Assembly (NCBI RefSeq): GCF_000182745.2
Contig: NC_016027.1
Location: 1,417,501 to 1,481,500 of the forward strand
DNA from: Komagataeibacter medellinensis NBRC 3288
GTDB lineage: Bacteria > Pseudomonadota > Alphaproteobacteria > Acetobacterales > Acetobacteraceae
Direction: 5' to 3'
Length of the DNA: 64,000 bases
Shown here: in pieces, positions 28,657-38,492 of the stretch
Numbering within the stretch: position 1 is the stretch's first letter
Layout: each line of letters opens with the position of its first letter
The notes under the pieces: model-generated
The model's database searches: none
Told to the model about the DNA's origin: nothing
What the model saw: the letters and a program-made list of their open reading frames with translations, nothing else
Position numbers and translations under genes: made by a program

Positions 28657-30699
28657 ATGAACGACGATCTTTTTTCCGCGCCAGCCAGCCCCGGCAAACC
28701 GACTCGACGCAAGGTTTCCCCTCCCGCCATGCCAGCAGATAACGCGAAAAACGGTCCTGACACCTATGACGCCAGCGCCATCGAGGTGCTGGAGGGGCTG
28801 GAGCCCGTCCGCCGCCGCCCCGGCATGTATATCGGTGGTACGGATGAGACGGCGTACCATCACCTCGCTTCCGAAATCCTCGACAATGCAATGGACGAAG
28901 CCGTGGCGGGCCACGCCACCACCATCGATGTAACGCTGGAAGCCGGAGACTGCCTGACCATACGCGACAACGGGCGCGGCATACCGGTGGACCCACACCC
29001 CCGTTTTCCCGACCGCTCGGCGCTGGAAGTCATCCTGACCACGCTGCACGCGGGCGGCAAGTTCTCGGGCAAGGCCTATGCCACATCGGGCGGGTTGCAC
29101 GGTGTTGGCTCATCTGTGGTCAATGCGCTGGCATCGCGCATGGAAGTGGAGATCGCGCGTGACCGCGAACTGTGGCGGCAGGTCTATGAACGCGGCCATC
29201 CGCTGAGCAGTGTTGAAAAGATCGGTCCCATCAACAACCGCCGGGGCACCCAGATCCGATTCACACCCGATCCTGAAATATTCGGGCGGCTGCACTTCTC
29301 ACCAGCGCGACTGTACCGGTTGTGTCGCTCCAAGGCGTTCCTGTTCCGGGGTGTTACCATCCGCTGGTCGTGCGACCCGTCATTGATCAAGGGCGATGAC
29401 GTTCCGGCGGAAGCAGTCCTGCACTTCCCCGGCGGTCTGGCGGACAGTCTGCGCGACGAGCTGGGGGACAAGGCCGCCCTGCTGACCGACCTGTGGGCAG
29501 GCGATGCCGACCTGCCAACCGGTCCAGACGGCGCGGATACCGGGCGCATGGAATGGGCCATCGCCTTTCTGGAGCAGGGCACGGCCACCCTTGCTTCCTA
29601 CTGCAACACCATTCCCACGCCCAATGGTGGTACGCATGAGACGGGCTTTCGCAATGCCCTGCTCAAGGGCCTGCGCAACTGGGGCGAACAGCGCGCCAAC
29701 AAGCGCGCAACCAGTATCAATGCCGATGACATCATGGGCTGCATTGCCGCCAAGCTGTCAGTCTTTATCCGCGACCCGCAATTCCAGGGCCAGACCAAGG
29801 AAAAGCTGACCAGTGGGGAGGCCAGCAAGCTGGTCGAAACCGCACTACGCGACCGCTTTGACCACTGGCTGGCGGGCAACCCGCCCCAGGCGGACAACCT
29901 GCTGGCCTTTGTGGTCGAACGCGCCGAGGAACGCCTGCGCCGCAAGGAGCAAAAAGAGACCCCGCGCAAGAGTGCCACCCGCCGCCTGCGCCTGCCGGGC
30001 AAGCTGACCGACTGCACGCGCGAGAACGCGGCCGAGACCGAGATCTTCCTGGTGGAAGGCGACTCGGCCGGTGGCTCCGCCAAGCAGGCCCGCAACCGCG
30101 AGACGCAGGCCGTGCTGCCGCTACGGGGCAAGATCCTGAACGTGGCCAGCGCCTCAACAGAAAAACTGCGCGGCAACCAGGAACTGCGCGACCTTGTAGA
30201 AGCGCTGGGCTGCGGCATGGGCGAGCGTTTTGATGCCACCAAGCTGCGCTACGGCCGCATCATCATCATGACCGATGCGGATGTGGATGGCGCGCATATC
30301 GCCTCCCTGCTCATGACGTTCTTCTACCGTGAACTGCCCGGCCTGATCCGGGCGGGGCACCTGTACCTGGCTCAACCGCCACTGTACCGCCTGACGCAGG
30401 GCGGCAAGAGCGTTTACGCCATGAACGATGCTGACCGCGAGAGGAAGCTGAAGAAAGACTTCAAGCCCAATAGCAAGGTCGAGGTCTCCCGCTTCAAGGG
30501 GCTTGGCGAAATGCCACCCGCGGACCTGAAGCAGACCACCATGGACCCCAGACACCGCACCCTGCTCAAGGTCATCACCCCGCCAGAAGACAGGGCGCTG
30601 ACACTGGAGCGCGTGGAACACCTGATGGGCCGCAAGGCTGAACTGCGCTTCCGCTTCATTCAGGACCATGCCCGCCAGGTCGATAACCTCGACGTCTGA
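28657..30699 (+). CDS. parE: DNA topoisomerase IV subunit B
   Basis: The ATPase subunit of topoisomerase IV (680 residues), which unlinks daughter chromosomes. It has GHKL motifs (EILDNAMDEA, DNGRGIPVDPH, GGLHGVGSSVVNAL) and the TOPRIM EGDSAGGSAKQARNRETQAVLPLRGKILNV region (split here only for naming). The KILNVASAS form and the absence of a GyrB insertion favour ParE over GyrB. A 35-residue N-terminal extension is present. parC is not in the window. Confidence 0.92.
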   Translation: MNDDLFSAPASPGKPTRRKVSPPAMPADNAKNGPDTYDASAIEVLEGLEPVRRRPGMYIGGTDETAYHHLASEILDNAMDEAVAGHATTIDVTLEAGDCLTIRDNGRGIPVDPHPRFPDRSALEVILTTLHAGGKFSGKAYATSGGLHGVGSSVVNALASRMEVEIARDRELWRQVYERGHPLSSVEKIGPINNRRGTQIRFTPDPEIFGRLHFSPARLYRLCRSKAFLFRGVTIRWSCDPSLIKGDDVPAEAVLHFPGGLADSLRDELGDKAALLTDLWAGDADLPTGPDGADTGRMEWAIAFLEQGTATLASYCNTIPTPNGGTHETGFRNALLKGLRNWGEQRANKRATSINADDIMGCIAAKLSVFIRDPQFQGQTKEKLTSGEASKLVETALRDRFDHWLAGNPPQADNLLAFVVERAEERLRRKEQKETPRKSATRRLRLPGKLTDCTRENAAETEIFLVEGDSAGGSAKQARNRETQAVLPLRGKILNVASASTEKLRGNQELRDLVEALGCGMGERFDATKLRYGRIIIMTDADVDGAHIASLLMTFFYRELPGLIRAGHLYLAQPPLYRLTQGGKSVYAMNDADRERKLKKDFKPNSKVEVSRFKGLGEMPPADLKQTTMDPRHRTLLKVITPPEDRALTLERVEHLMGRKAELRFRFIQDHARQVDNLDV

Positions 30700-30715
30700 G
30701 ACAGCCAGAACCACA

Positions 30716-30755
30716 AAGGCCCGGCTCTCCTAGTGTAGGGGACCGGGCCTTTTTC
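30716..30755 (+). terminator. Rho-independent terminator of parE
   Basis: AAGGCCCGG (30716-30724) pairs with CCGGGCCTT (30743-30751), followed by a T-rich run; 17 bases after the parE stop. Confidence 0.9.
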
Positions 30756-30770
30756 ATAACAGGCAAATGC

Positions 30771-30850
30771 GAGAGTTTTTGGTGAAGCTTTTTCAAAAAG
30801 CTTCAAAGAACGCCGCCTTTCTGAAAAAAGGCGGCACCCGGGAACTTCTG
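30771..30850. repeat. Double-hairpin intergenic repeat, copy C (parE / nuoM junction)
   Basis: The most complete copy. AGTTTTTGGT leads into stem 1, GAAGCTTTTT with AAAAAGCTTC (30784-30804), then stem 2, GCCGCCTTT with AAAGGCGGC (30812-30835), then CACCCGGGAACTTCTGTT. It follows the parE terminator and abuts the 3' end of the convergent nuoM. Confidence 0.88.
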
Positions 30851-30860
30851 TTCTTTTTTA

Positions 30861-32402
30861 TCAGCCCGCATCCGCCACATGCAGGGCCTGCTGCGGGTCC
30901 ACCGTGGCAACCGCCGCCACCGGGTGCAGCAGACTGGTTACAGCCGGGTCAAACACCCGCAGGAACGATCCGGGATGCACGCCCATCCAGATCGTCACGA
31001 CCGCCAGCGGCACCAGCACCGCCAGTTCCTGTCCCGTCAAGTCACGCAGTAGGGCCATCACTCCACCCCGATCAGCACCGAACAGCACCCGGCGATAAAG
31101 CACCAGCATATACACTGCCCCCAGGATCATGCTCGTGCCGCCGAGGAAGGCCAGCCAGAACGATACATGCAGCGCGCCGACCATGACCAGAAACTCACCC
31201 ACGAATGCGCCCGTGCCCGGCAGGCCGATATTGGCCATGACAAAAAGCATGGTCAGCGTGGCCAGCACCGGCATCCTGTGCGCCACACCGGAAAAGGCGC
31301 TGATCTCACGCGTTTCCGCCCGCCATGACACGGCGGAGACACAGAAGAACAGGGCCGCGATCACGATGCCATGCGACAGCATCTGGAAGATCGCACCATC
31401 GATTCCCTCTGGCGTGAGCGTGAACAGGCCGATGGCGATCACCCCCATATGTGAGAACGAGGAATAGGCGATGACCCGCTTCATGTCCGTCTGTGCCAGG
31501 GCGATGATGGCGGCATAGATCACTGCAATCACGCCCAGCGTCAGCACCACGGGGGCAAACAGGCGGGCGGCATCGGGAAACATGAGCACGCCAAAGCGCA
31601 GCAGCCCGTAAGCGCCTGCCTTGGACAGCACGCCCGAGAGCATGACAGATGCCGTTGTAGGCGCTTCGGTATAGGCATCGGGCAGCCACGCATGCAGCGG
31701 GAACAGCGGCAGCTTGACGCCAAAAGCCAGGATGAAACCCGCCAGCAGCCAGCACTGCATGGCAGGTGAAAAACCGTGGTGCTGCAAGGCCATGATGTCG
31801 GTCGTGCCGGTCACATTCCACATCGCCAGCAGGGCGAGCAGCATGAACAGCGAACCGCCAAAGGTGAACAGGAAGAACTGCAGCGAGGCCCAGACCCGCT
31901 TCGGGCCGCCCCATACCCCCACCATCAGGCTGGCAGGCAGCAGGGTGGCTTCATAGAAGACATAGAACAGCACCATATCGAGTGCCGAGAACAGGCCGAT
32001 TAGCGTGGTTTCCAGCAACAGCATGGCGATCATGTAATCGCGTACCCGCCCGGTGATCTGCCGCCACCCGCCAATAATGGAAAGCGGAGTGAGAAAGGCG
32101 GAAAGCAGCACGAACATCAAGCTGATGCCATCCACCCCGGCATGGTAGGATATGCCAGCACCACTGGCCCAGCCCACCTGCTGCTCGAACTGGATGCCCG
32201 GGCGCGAGGGATCGAATTCCACCCACATGATCACGGCCAGCGCGAACACAATGCCACTGGTCCACAGCGCCACCCAGCGCGCGGCGGTCTCAACCGTCTG
32301 GGGCGTGCCACGGGTAAGCAGTATGGCCACAACCCCGGCAAGGGGCAGGTAGGTCACTAACGAAAGCAGGATCGGATGCACATTCGGTCTCACATCATCC
32401 AT
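30861..32402 (-). CDS. nuoM: NADH-quinone oxidoreductase subunit M (isolated copy)
   Basis: An antiporter-like proton-pumping subunit of complex I, 513 residues with about 14 membrane helices. Key pump residues are present: Glu in FYVFYEATLLPASLMVG, Lys in AFGVKLPLFPLHAWLPDA, Lys in LSKAGAYGLL and Glu in GAFVGEFLV. These argue for NuoM rather than NuoL or NuoN. Unusually, no other nuo gene is next to it: mutL is upstream on the same strand and parE converges downstream. It may complement a nuo operon elsewhere or be a relocated remnant. The ATG used has no clear ribosome site; a GTG seven codons in is possible. Confidence 0.9.
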   Translation of the reverse strand: MDDVRPNVHPILLSLVTYLPLAGVVAILLTRGTPQTVETAARWVALWTSGIVFALAVIMWVEFDPSRPGIQFEQQVGWASGAGISYHAGVDGISLMFVLLSAFLTPLSIIGGWRQITGRVRDYMIAMLLLETTLIGLFSALDMVLFYVFYEATLLPASLMVGVWGGPKRVWASLQFFLFTFGGSLFMLLALLAMWNVTGTTDIMALQHHGFSPAMQCWLLAGFILAFGVKLPLFPLHAWLPDAYTEAPTTASVMLSGVLSKAGAYGLLRFGVLMFPDAARLFAPVVLTLGVIAVIYAAIIALAQTDMKRVIAYSSFSHMGVIAIGLFTLTPEGIDGAIFQMLSHGIVIAALFFCVSAVSWRAETREISAFSGVAHRMPVLATLTMLFVMANIGLPGTGAFVGEFLVMVGALHVSFWLAFLGGTSMILGAVYMLVLYRRVLFGADRGGVMALLRDLTGQELAVLVPLAVVTIWMGVHPGSFLRVFDPAVTSLLHPVAAVATVDPQQALHVADAG

Positions 32403-32534
32403 GGGGAATGCGTGAGTCTAGGAGCGTTGCGGTATAGGAATCCAGTAAGGCCGCGCTCACATTATGCAGAGGATGCATCCTGCCCCCGCCACGCCGACCC
32501 TGCAACGCAGGCTGGTCATACAGTGTGCCGCAGG

Positions 32535-34397
32535 TCAGCGGCGGCCGAACATCCGCTCAATATCGGCCTTTTCCAGCTTCAGCCATGTTGGCCGACCATG
32601 CGAGCAGGTGCCCGCGCGGGGGGTGCGTTCCATGTCACGCAGCAGGGCGTTCATTTCCTCGTGTGTTAGCTTGCGGCCTGCCCTGACACTGCCATGGCAG
32701 GCCATGCGCGCGATGACCGCATCCATGCGCGCATCCAGCGCATCGGCCTGCGCGGGACTATCCAGATCATCGGCTTCCAGTTCTTCCGCCAGGTCGCGCA
32801 GCATGCCACCGGGGTTTTCCTTGCCCAGCAGGGCAGGCATGGCGCGCACCAGCACGGCGGTGCCACCAAAGGGTTCAATCTCGACACCCAGACGGGCCAG
32901 CGCCGCGCCAAAAGACAGCAGCACCGCCACCTGCCGGGCAGGCAGGTCCACCACTTCAGGCAAGAGCAGGCGCTGGGCGCGGATCTCGCCGCCCATATAC
33001 TGCTGGCGCAGGATCTCGTGGGTCAGGCGCTCATGGGCGGCATGCTGGTCCACCAGCACCAGCGCGCCATCCGCCGTCTGGGATACGATATAGGTGCCCA
33101 GCACCTGCGCCACGGCCGCCCCCAACGGGTGCGCCATGGCAGATTCGGACGCCAGCGGATTATCCACGCCATCAGGCACGACCTTACGGGCGGCGGGCAG
33201 CCCGGCGAGCGGCAGGGACGACTCGGAAAAACCGGGCGGCAGACCCATATCGGCACGCGGCATAGCAGGCGGTTCCGCCAGGCGGGCGGACAGGTCCGCA
33301 GCATCCGCGTCACGTTCGGGCGGGTACCAGATGCGCGCGGACGAAGGTCCGCGTGACTGGAGCAGGTCAGGCCGCACACCCGCCACGCCCGCACCGGTGC
33401 CCAGCGCACGCCCCAGCGCGCCAATGACCAGCGCCCGCACGGCGGCCGAATCCGCATAGCGCAGTTCCGTCTTGGCCGGGTGTACGTTCACGTCCACCTG
33501 CTCGGGCGGGATTTCGAGCGAGAGGGCCACCACCGCGTGCCGCCCGTGCTCCATCACGTTGCGATATGCAACCCGCACCGCCGTGCGCAGTACCGGGTCC
33601 ACTACCGGCCGTCCGTTGACCAGCAGCATCTGCCCGTTGGCCGTGGCGCGATGGACCGATGGCGCGCAGATATAACCGCTCAGCTTCAGGTCACCGCGCT
33701 GGCCTTCCACCTCCAGCAGGCCATCCGCCTGTCCCGACTCCAGAATGGCCGCAACGCGGGCGGGCCTGTCCTGCACTGGCAGGTCAAGAATCAGGCGGTC
33801 ATCGAATTCCAGCCGGAAGGCGATATGCGGCACAGACAGGGCCAGCCTGCGCACCACGTTTTCAGCATGGCTGGACTCGACACGCGGGCTTTTGAGGAAC
33901 TTGCGGCGCGCGGGAGTGGCAAAGAACATATCCTCCACCAGAACGCGCGTGCCGGGCGCACCCGCGCAGGGTTCCGGTGCGCTGACCACGCCGCCTTCCA
34001 CCCGGATGGACCATGCCGAATCCGCCCCCGCCTGCCGGGACATGACCGTAAGCCGCGCCGCAGCGCCAATGGAAGGCAGGGCCTCACCACGGAAGCCAAG
34101 CGTGGAAATACGCACCAGCGTCTCGTCACGCAGCTTGGAGGTGCAATGCCGCTCGACAGCAAGCAGCAGGTCATCGGGCGACATGCCACAGCCATCATCG
34201 CGCACGTCGATCCGGTCGATCCCGCCATGGTCCAGCCGGATCTCGATCCGCCGCGCGCCGGAATCGATGGCGTTCTCCACCAGTTCCTTCAGCGCCGCCG
34301 CCGGGCGTTCGATCACCTCGCCAGCGGCAATGCGGTTGACCACCTGTTCGGACAGGCGGCGGATGACCGGCAGGTCGTTACCTAAATGCGTATTCAT
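32535..34397 (-). CDS. mutL: DNA mismatch repair protein MutL (endonuclease type)
   Basis: MutL of 620 residues, the mismatch-repair mediator. The N-terminal GHKL ATPase shows ELVENAIDSGA and DDGCGM. The C-terminal domain carries the endonuclease motif DQHAAHERLTHE (DQHA-x2-E-x4-E) with ACHGSVRA and CSHGRPTW. It therefore nicks DNA itself, as expected in bacteria without MutH. It lies downstream of the lspA/DUF3035 genes and upstream of nuoM on the same strand. Confidence 0.96.
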   Translation of the reverse strand: MNTHLGNDLPVIRRLSEQVVNRIAAGEVIERPAAALKELVENAIDSGARRIEIRLDHGGIDRIDVRDDGCGMSPDDLLLAVERHCTSKLRDETLVRISTLGFRGEALPSIGAAARLTVMSRQAGADSAWSIRVEGGVVSAPEPCAGAPGTRVLVEDMFFATPARRKFLKSPRVESSHAENVVRRLALSVPHIAFRLEFDDRLILDLPVQDRPARVAAILESGQADGLLEVEGQRGDLKLSGYICAPSVHRATANGQMLLVNGRPVVDPVLRTAVRVAYRNVMEHGRHAVVALSLEIPPEQVDVNVHPAKTELRYADSAAVRALVIGALGRALGTGAGVAGVRPDLLQSRGPSSARIWYPPERDADAADLSARLAEPPAMPRADMGLPPGFSESSLPLAGLPAARKVVPDGVDNPLASESAMAHPLGAAVAQVLGTYIVSQTADGALVLVDQHAAHERLTHEILRQQYMGGEIRAQRLLLPEVVDLPARQVAVLLSFGAALARLGVEIEPFGGTAVLVRAMPALLGKENPGGMLRDLAEELEADDLDSPAQADALDARMDAVIARMACHGSVRAGRKLTHEEMNALLRDMERTPRAGTCSHGRPTWLKLEKADIERMFGRR

Positions 34398-34464
34398 GAC
34401 AGGAACCGGATCTCAGCCATCAGGCCCTGTGCCCGGCCCCGACAGGCCCGGACACGATACCCTG

Positions 34465-34989
34465 TTATTTGGAGGGACCGCTCACGGTGGGCGTGGCCCC
34501 CTTGGTCAGGTTGCGACCAAGCGCAGAATCCTCACGCAGGCGGGCATTCTCCGCCTTGCCATTGACGAGGTTGCCCGCGCCGCCCCCATGCCAGAACATC
34601 AGCTTGTCAACAAACGTCGTGTCCGCACGGCCCATTTCGCCCCGGTCTGGTTCGTTGGAGGCTTCCTGCGCCGCACCCACCAGCGCAGTCTGGCCGGCGC
34701 TGCCGGAGCCATCGGCACCCTGAAAGGCAACATTAGGGGAGAGGGTTTCCAACGCCTGCATGCGCGGGTTTGTATCTTCCGCACGCTGCACGGCGTTGCT
34801 GTTGGGCGCGCCCAGTTCATCCGAAGGCGGCATGGACAGCGGCGCACGGGTCGTAACCGTGTATTCATCCGGCAGGCTCCGCTCCAGCCCGAAGGCGCGC
34901 GAAACATCAGCGCCCGTGCAACCCGACAGCATAAAGCCGCTGGATACAAGCAATGCACAGGAAAGGGGTCTGAAAGCAGGAATCGCCAT
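34465..34989 (-). CDS. DUF3035-type lipoprotein
   Basis: A 174-residue lipoprotein (lipobox LSGC, C24). The segment LPDEYTVTTRAPLSMPP just after the signal resembles the DUF3035 core, often found after lspA in alphaproteobacteria. The rest is low-complexity and probably disordered. ATG 34989 has an AGGCGAG site; the open frame extends upstream to 35058, but that extension lacks a signal and overlaps lspA. Function is unknown. Confidence 0.8.
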   Translation of the reverse strand: MAIPAFRPLSCALLVSSGFMLSGCTGADVSRAFGLERSLPDEYTVTTRAPLSMPPSDELGAPNSNAVQRAEDTNPRMQALETLSPNVAFQGADGSGSAGQTALVGAAQEASNEPDRGEMGRADTTFVDKLMFWHGGGAGNLVNGKAENARLREDSALGRNLTKGATPTVSGPSK

Positions 34990-35047
34990 ATCTCGCCTAT
35001 TACCGTGAGTGAAACGGTTCGGCAAGCATGCGCGCGCCATCCCCGTC

Positions 35048-35521
35048 CTAGTCTGCATCGCGATGACGCATGTTGTCGATAATCAGGATCGCAACGCCGC
35101 AATCTATCAGGGCATCGGCTATGTTGAACACCGGCCATGAATGGCCATAGGCATGCGCATGGATGAAATCGACCACCGCGCCAAAGCGCAGCCGGTCGAT
35201 CACGTTGCCAATCGCACCGCCTATGATCAGGCCCAGCGCCACCGCTACCCACCGCCGCGTAGTACGTGCAAGCCAGACGCCAAGCCCCGTCACGATCAAT
35301 AATGCCGCGACGGAAAAGATAATGCGCCCGGCAGCACCCGCCCCCCCCAGCATGCCAAACGTGATGGCATGGTTCCACACCATGGTCAGGTTCAGCCCCG
35401 GCAGCAGGGCCACGCTCTCGCGTGCGGGCAGGTCATAAATGTACAATATCCAGTACTTGCTGGCCTGATCGGCCACCAGTGCGCCCAACAGGCACCCCAG
35501 TCCCACAACGCGGTTGCTCAT
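35048..35521 (-). CDS. lspA: Lipoprotein signal peptidase
   Basis: LspA (157 residues) removes signal peptides from prolipoproteins in the inner membrane. Four membrane helices are predicted. The conserved NVIDR holds D109, and the catalytic aspartate pair is D118 (AVVDFI) and D136 (FNIADALID). It begins five bases after the ileS stop, a classical ileS-lspA pair, and several lipoprotein genes in this window are likely clients. Confidence 0.95.
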   Translation of the reverse strand: MSNRVVGLGCLLGALVADQASKYWILYIYDLPARESVALLPGLNLTMVWNHAITFGMLGGAGAAGRIIFSVAALLIVTGLGVWLARTTRRWVAVALGLIIGGAIGNVIDRLRFGAVVDFIHAHAYGHSWPVFNIADALIDCGVAILIIDNMRHRDAD

Positions 35522-35526
35522 GGCCC

Positions 35527-38400
35527 TTACGCCCTGCCCTGCACCACATCGACACAGCGCAGGCACAGTTCGGGGTGGGAGCTCTCTGTCCCCACTTCCT
35601 CCAGCACCTTCCAGCAGCGCGCGCATTTATGCCCCGACGCCACACTGACCGACGGGATGCCATGCGGCGTGCCTTCCTGTGCTTCGTCCTCGCCCAGATA
35701 GATCGACCCCGCACCGGCGATGACATTGATCTCTGCCTGCGACACGATGGTCAGTTCCGCCCAGTCAATACCCGCGAAACGGGCGGCTTCCGCTTCCGAA
35801 AGCGGCAGTTCGAGTGCAGCCTGCAGCGAGGACTTGACCAGTCCGTCACGCCGCGCGGTCTCGATCTCGGTGGTGATCACACGCCGCACGGCGCGCAGCA
35901 TGGCCCAGCGTTCGCCCAGTTCGGGGTCGTTCCACTCCACCGGCAGTTCGGGGAAGGCCTGCAGGTGCACGCTTTCAATATTGCCGGGGCGGGCCAGCCA
36001 CGCTTCCTCGGCCGTAAAGACCAGCACGGGGGCAAGCCAGGTGCACAGGCAGCGGTGTAGGTGATCGAGCACCGTGCGGGCCGCCCGGCGCTTCAGGCTG
36101 GCAGGGCCATCGCAGTAGATGGTGTCCTTGCGCACATCGAAATAGAAGGCCGACAGGTCAGCAGCACAGAAACCGTGCAGCGCGGGATAGACACCTACCC
36201 ATTCATGCGTTTCCACCGCGCGCGCCACAAGGCCGCCCAGTTCACCCAGACGGTGCAGCACCCAGCGCTCAAGCTCGGGCAGTTCGGCGTAAGGCACGCG
36301 CTCGGCTTCGGTAAAGCCGTCCAGCGCGCCCAGCAGCCAGCGCAGGGTATTGCGCAGACGGCGGTAGAGTTCACCCTGCTGTTTGAGGATTTCCTTGCCG
36401 ATGCGCAGATCCTCGTTGGTGTCCGAGTTCATGACCCACAGGCGCAGGATATCGGCACCCAGCGTGTCATTCACGTCCTGCGGCGCAATGACGTTGCCAA
36501 GGGACTTGGACATCTTGCGGCCCTGCTCATCAAGCACGAAGCCGTTAGTGACCAGCGCGCGGAAAGGCGCGACACCCCGCGTACCCACACTTTCCAGCAG
36601 CGAGGACTGGAACCACCCGCGATGCTGGTCCGAGCCTTCCAGATACAGGTCGGCGGGGAATTTCATGTCACCATGGCCCAGCACGAAGGCGTGGGTCGAA
36701 CCGCTTTCGAACCACACGTCCACAATATCGAACACCTGTTCGTAATCATCGGCGTTGCGGCCTTCGCCAAGGAAGCGCGAGGCGGGGGAACTGTACCACG
36801 CATCCGCCCCTTCCGCGCGGAAGGCTTCCACAATGCGCGCCATCACCGCCGCATCGCGCAGGACCTCACCGGTGCGCTTCTCCACAAACACGGCAATCGG
36901 CACGCCCCACGCGCGCTGGCGGCTGATGCACCAGTCGGGGCGGCCCGCCACCATGGAGGTCAGGCGGTTGCGCGCCTGCGCGGGCACGAAAGTCACGTCA
37001 TCAAGTGCCGCCAGCGCACGCTTGCGCAACTGGCCTTCCCCATCCATGCGAATGAACCACTGCGGTGTTGCACGATAGATGATCGGTGCGCGTGAACGCC
37101 ATGAATGCGGGTAGGAATGAACCAGTGTTGCCCGCGCCACGAGACCGCAGGGAGCTGTGCCCGCCGCATCGGCGCGCTGCATGGCCTCAAGCAGTGCCTG
37201 GCACACGGGTTCGGCCGCCTTGAACACATGGCCACCGGCAAACAGCGGCACCCAATCGGCATAGCGGCCATCATCCATCACCAGTTCGGTGATTTCGAGT
37301 CCATGGGCACGACCAAGGTTGAAATCGTCCTCGCCATGGGCGGGGGCAGTGTGAACCAGCCCCGTACCGGCTTCGGTAGTAACATGGGCACCGGGCAGCA
37401 GCGGCACATCAAAGTCATAGCCCTGTCCGCGTAACGGATGGGCGCAGACCGCCCCTTCCAGCGCGCTGCCTGGCAGGGTGTAGAGCACATGATGGGCAGT
37501 AACACCCGCAGCTTCGCAGAACGGTGCGATCAGGTCCTCGGCCACCAGCACGCGGGCCTCGGGCTGCAGGGTCGCGTTCTCGCTCACGCCATCAACGCGC
37601 ACCACGGCATAAGTCACCTCCGGGCCATAGGCGATGGCGCGGTTGGCGGGGATGGTCCACGGTGTTGTGGTCCAGATCACGGCCGCCACATCTTCCAGCG
37701 CGTGGGCGGGTGTCGGGTCGGTTACGAAGGGGAAGGCCACGTGGATGGCTGTAGATTCGTGGTCGCGGTATTCGATCTCGGCTTCGGCCAGAGCGGTCTT
37801 TTCAACCGGGCTCCACATGACCGGGCGCAGGCCACGATACAGCAGGCCATTGAGCAGGAATTTGCCGATCTCGCCCGCGATTGCCGCTTCCGATGAGAAA
37901 TCCATCGTGGCGTAACGGTCCGCCCACTGCGCCTGCACGCCCAGCCTACGGAACTCACTGGCCTGCGTATCCAGCCATTTCTGGGCATAGGCGCGGCATT
38001 CGGCACGGAACTGCAGCACCGGCACGCTGTCCTTGTCCTGCCCGCGCTTGCGGTATTCTTCCTCGATCTTCCATTCGATCGGCAGGCCGTGGCAGTCCCA
38101 GCCGGGCACGTAATGGATACCGTAGCCCGCCATGCGGTGACTGCGGTTGATCACGTCCTTGAGGATCTTGTTCAGCGCGTGACCGATATGCAGGTGGCCA
38201 TTGGCGTAGGGCGGCCCGTCATGCAGCATGAATACGTCACGCCCGCGCGCCTGCTCCAGCAGGTGTGCGTCCAGTTTCTCGCTTTCCCATCCCGCCAGAA
38301 TCTCCGGCTCCCGCCGGGGCAGGTTGCCACGCATGGGAAAGGACGTGGTCGGCAGGAATACCGTTTCCCGATAGAGATCCTGTGGTTTTGACTCGGACAT
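35527..38400 (-). CDS. ileS: Isoleucyl-tRNA synthetase
   Basis: A class Ia synthetase of 957 residues with editing domain. HIGH is at residues 71-74 (GHLHIGHALNK), KMSKS is in GRKMSKSLGN, and a C-terminal zinc finger (CARCWKV ... CLRC) marks the bacterial type. ATG 38400 (MSESKPQDLY) is preferred because the upstream open extension to 38496 shows no homology. It lies between ribF and lspA on the same strand. Confidence 0.96.
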   Translation of the reverse strand: MSESKPQDLYRETVFLPTTSFPMRGNLPRREPEILAGWESEKLDAHLLEQARGRDVFMLHDGPPYANGHLHIGHALNKILKDVINRSHRMAGYGIHYVPGWDCHGLPIEWKIEEEYRKRGQDKDSVPVLQFRAECRAYAQKWLDTQASEFRRLGVQAQWADRYATMDFSSEAAIAGEIGKFLLNGLLYRGLRPVMWSPVEKTALAEAEIEYRDHESTAIHVAFPFVTDPTPAHALEDVAAVIWTTTPWTIPANRAIAYGPEVTYAVVRVDGVSENATLQPEARVLVAEDLIAPFCEAAGVTAHHVLYTLPGSALEGAVCAHPLRGQGYDFDVPLLPGAHVTTEAGTGLVHTAPAHGEDDFNLGRAHGLEITELVMDDGRYADWVPLFAGGHVFKAAEPVCQALLEAMQRADAAGTAPCGLVARATLVHSYPHSWRSRAPIIYRATPQWFIRMDGEGQLRKRALAALDDVTFVPAQARNRLTSMVAGRPDWCISRQRAWGVPIAVFVEKRTGEVLRDAAVMARIVEAFRAEGADAWYSSPASRFLGEGRNADDYEQVFDIVDVWFESGSTHAFVLGHGDMKFPADLYLEGSDQHRGWFQSSLLESVGTRGVAPFRALVTNGFVLDEQGRKMSKSLGNVIAPQDVNDTLGADILRLWVMNSDTNEDLRIGKEILKQQGELYRRLRNTLRWLLGALDGFTEAERVPYAELPELERWVLHRLGELGGLVARAVETHEWVGVYPALHGFCAADLSAFYFDVRKDTIYCDGPASLKRRAARTVLDHLHRCLCTWLAPVLVFTAEEAWLARPGNIESVHLQAFPELPVEWNDPELGERWAMLRAVRRVITTEIETARRDGLVKSSLQAALELPLSEAEAARFAGIDWAELTIVSQAEINVIAGAGSIYLGEDEAQEGTPHGIPSVSVASGHKCARCWKVLEEVGTESSHPELCLRCVDVVQGRA

Positions 38401-38492
38401 GGGCTGTTCTGTTCTTCTGGTAAGGGGAGCGCATGCCGGAACCATGGCTCCCGCGCGCAAGGCAACCTTATGGGGATCACGCCCCGCTATGG

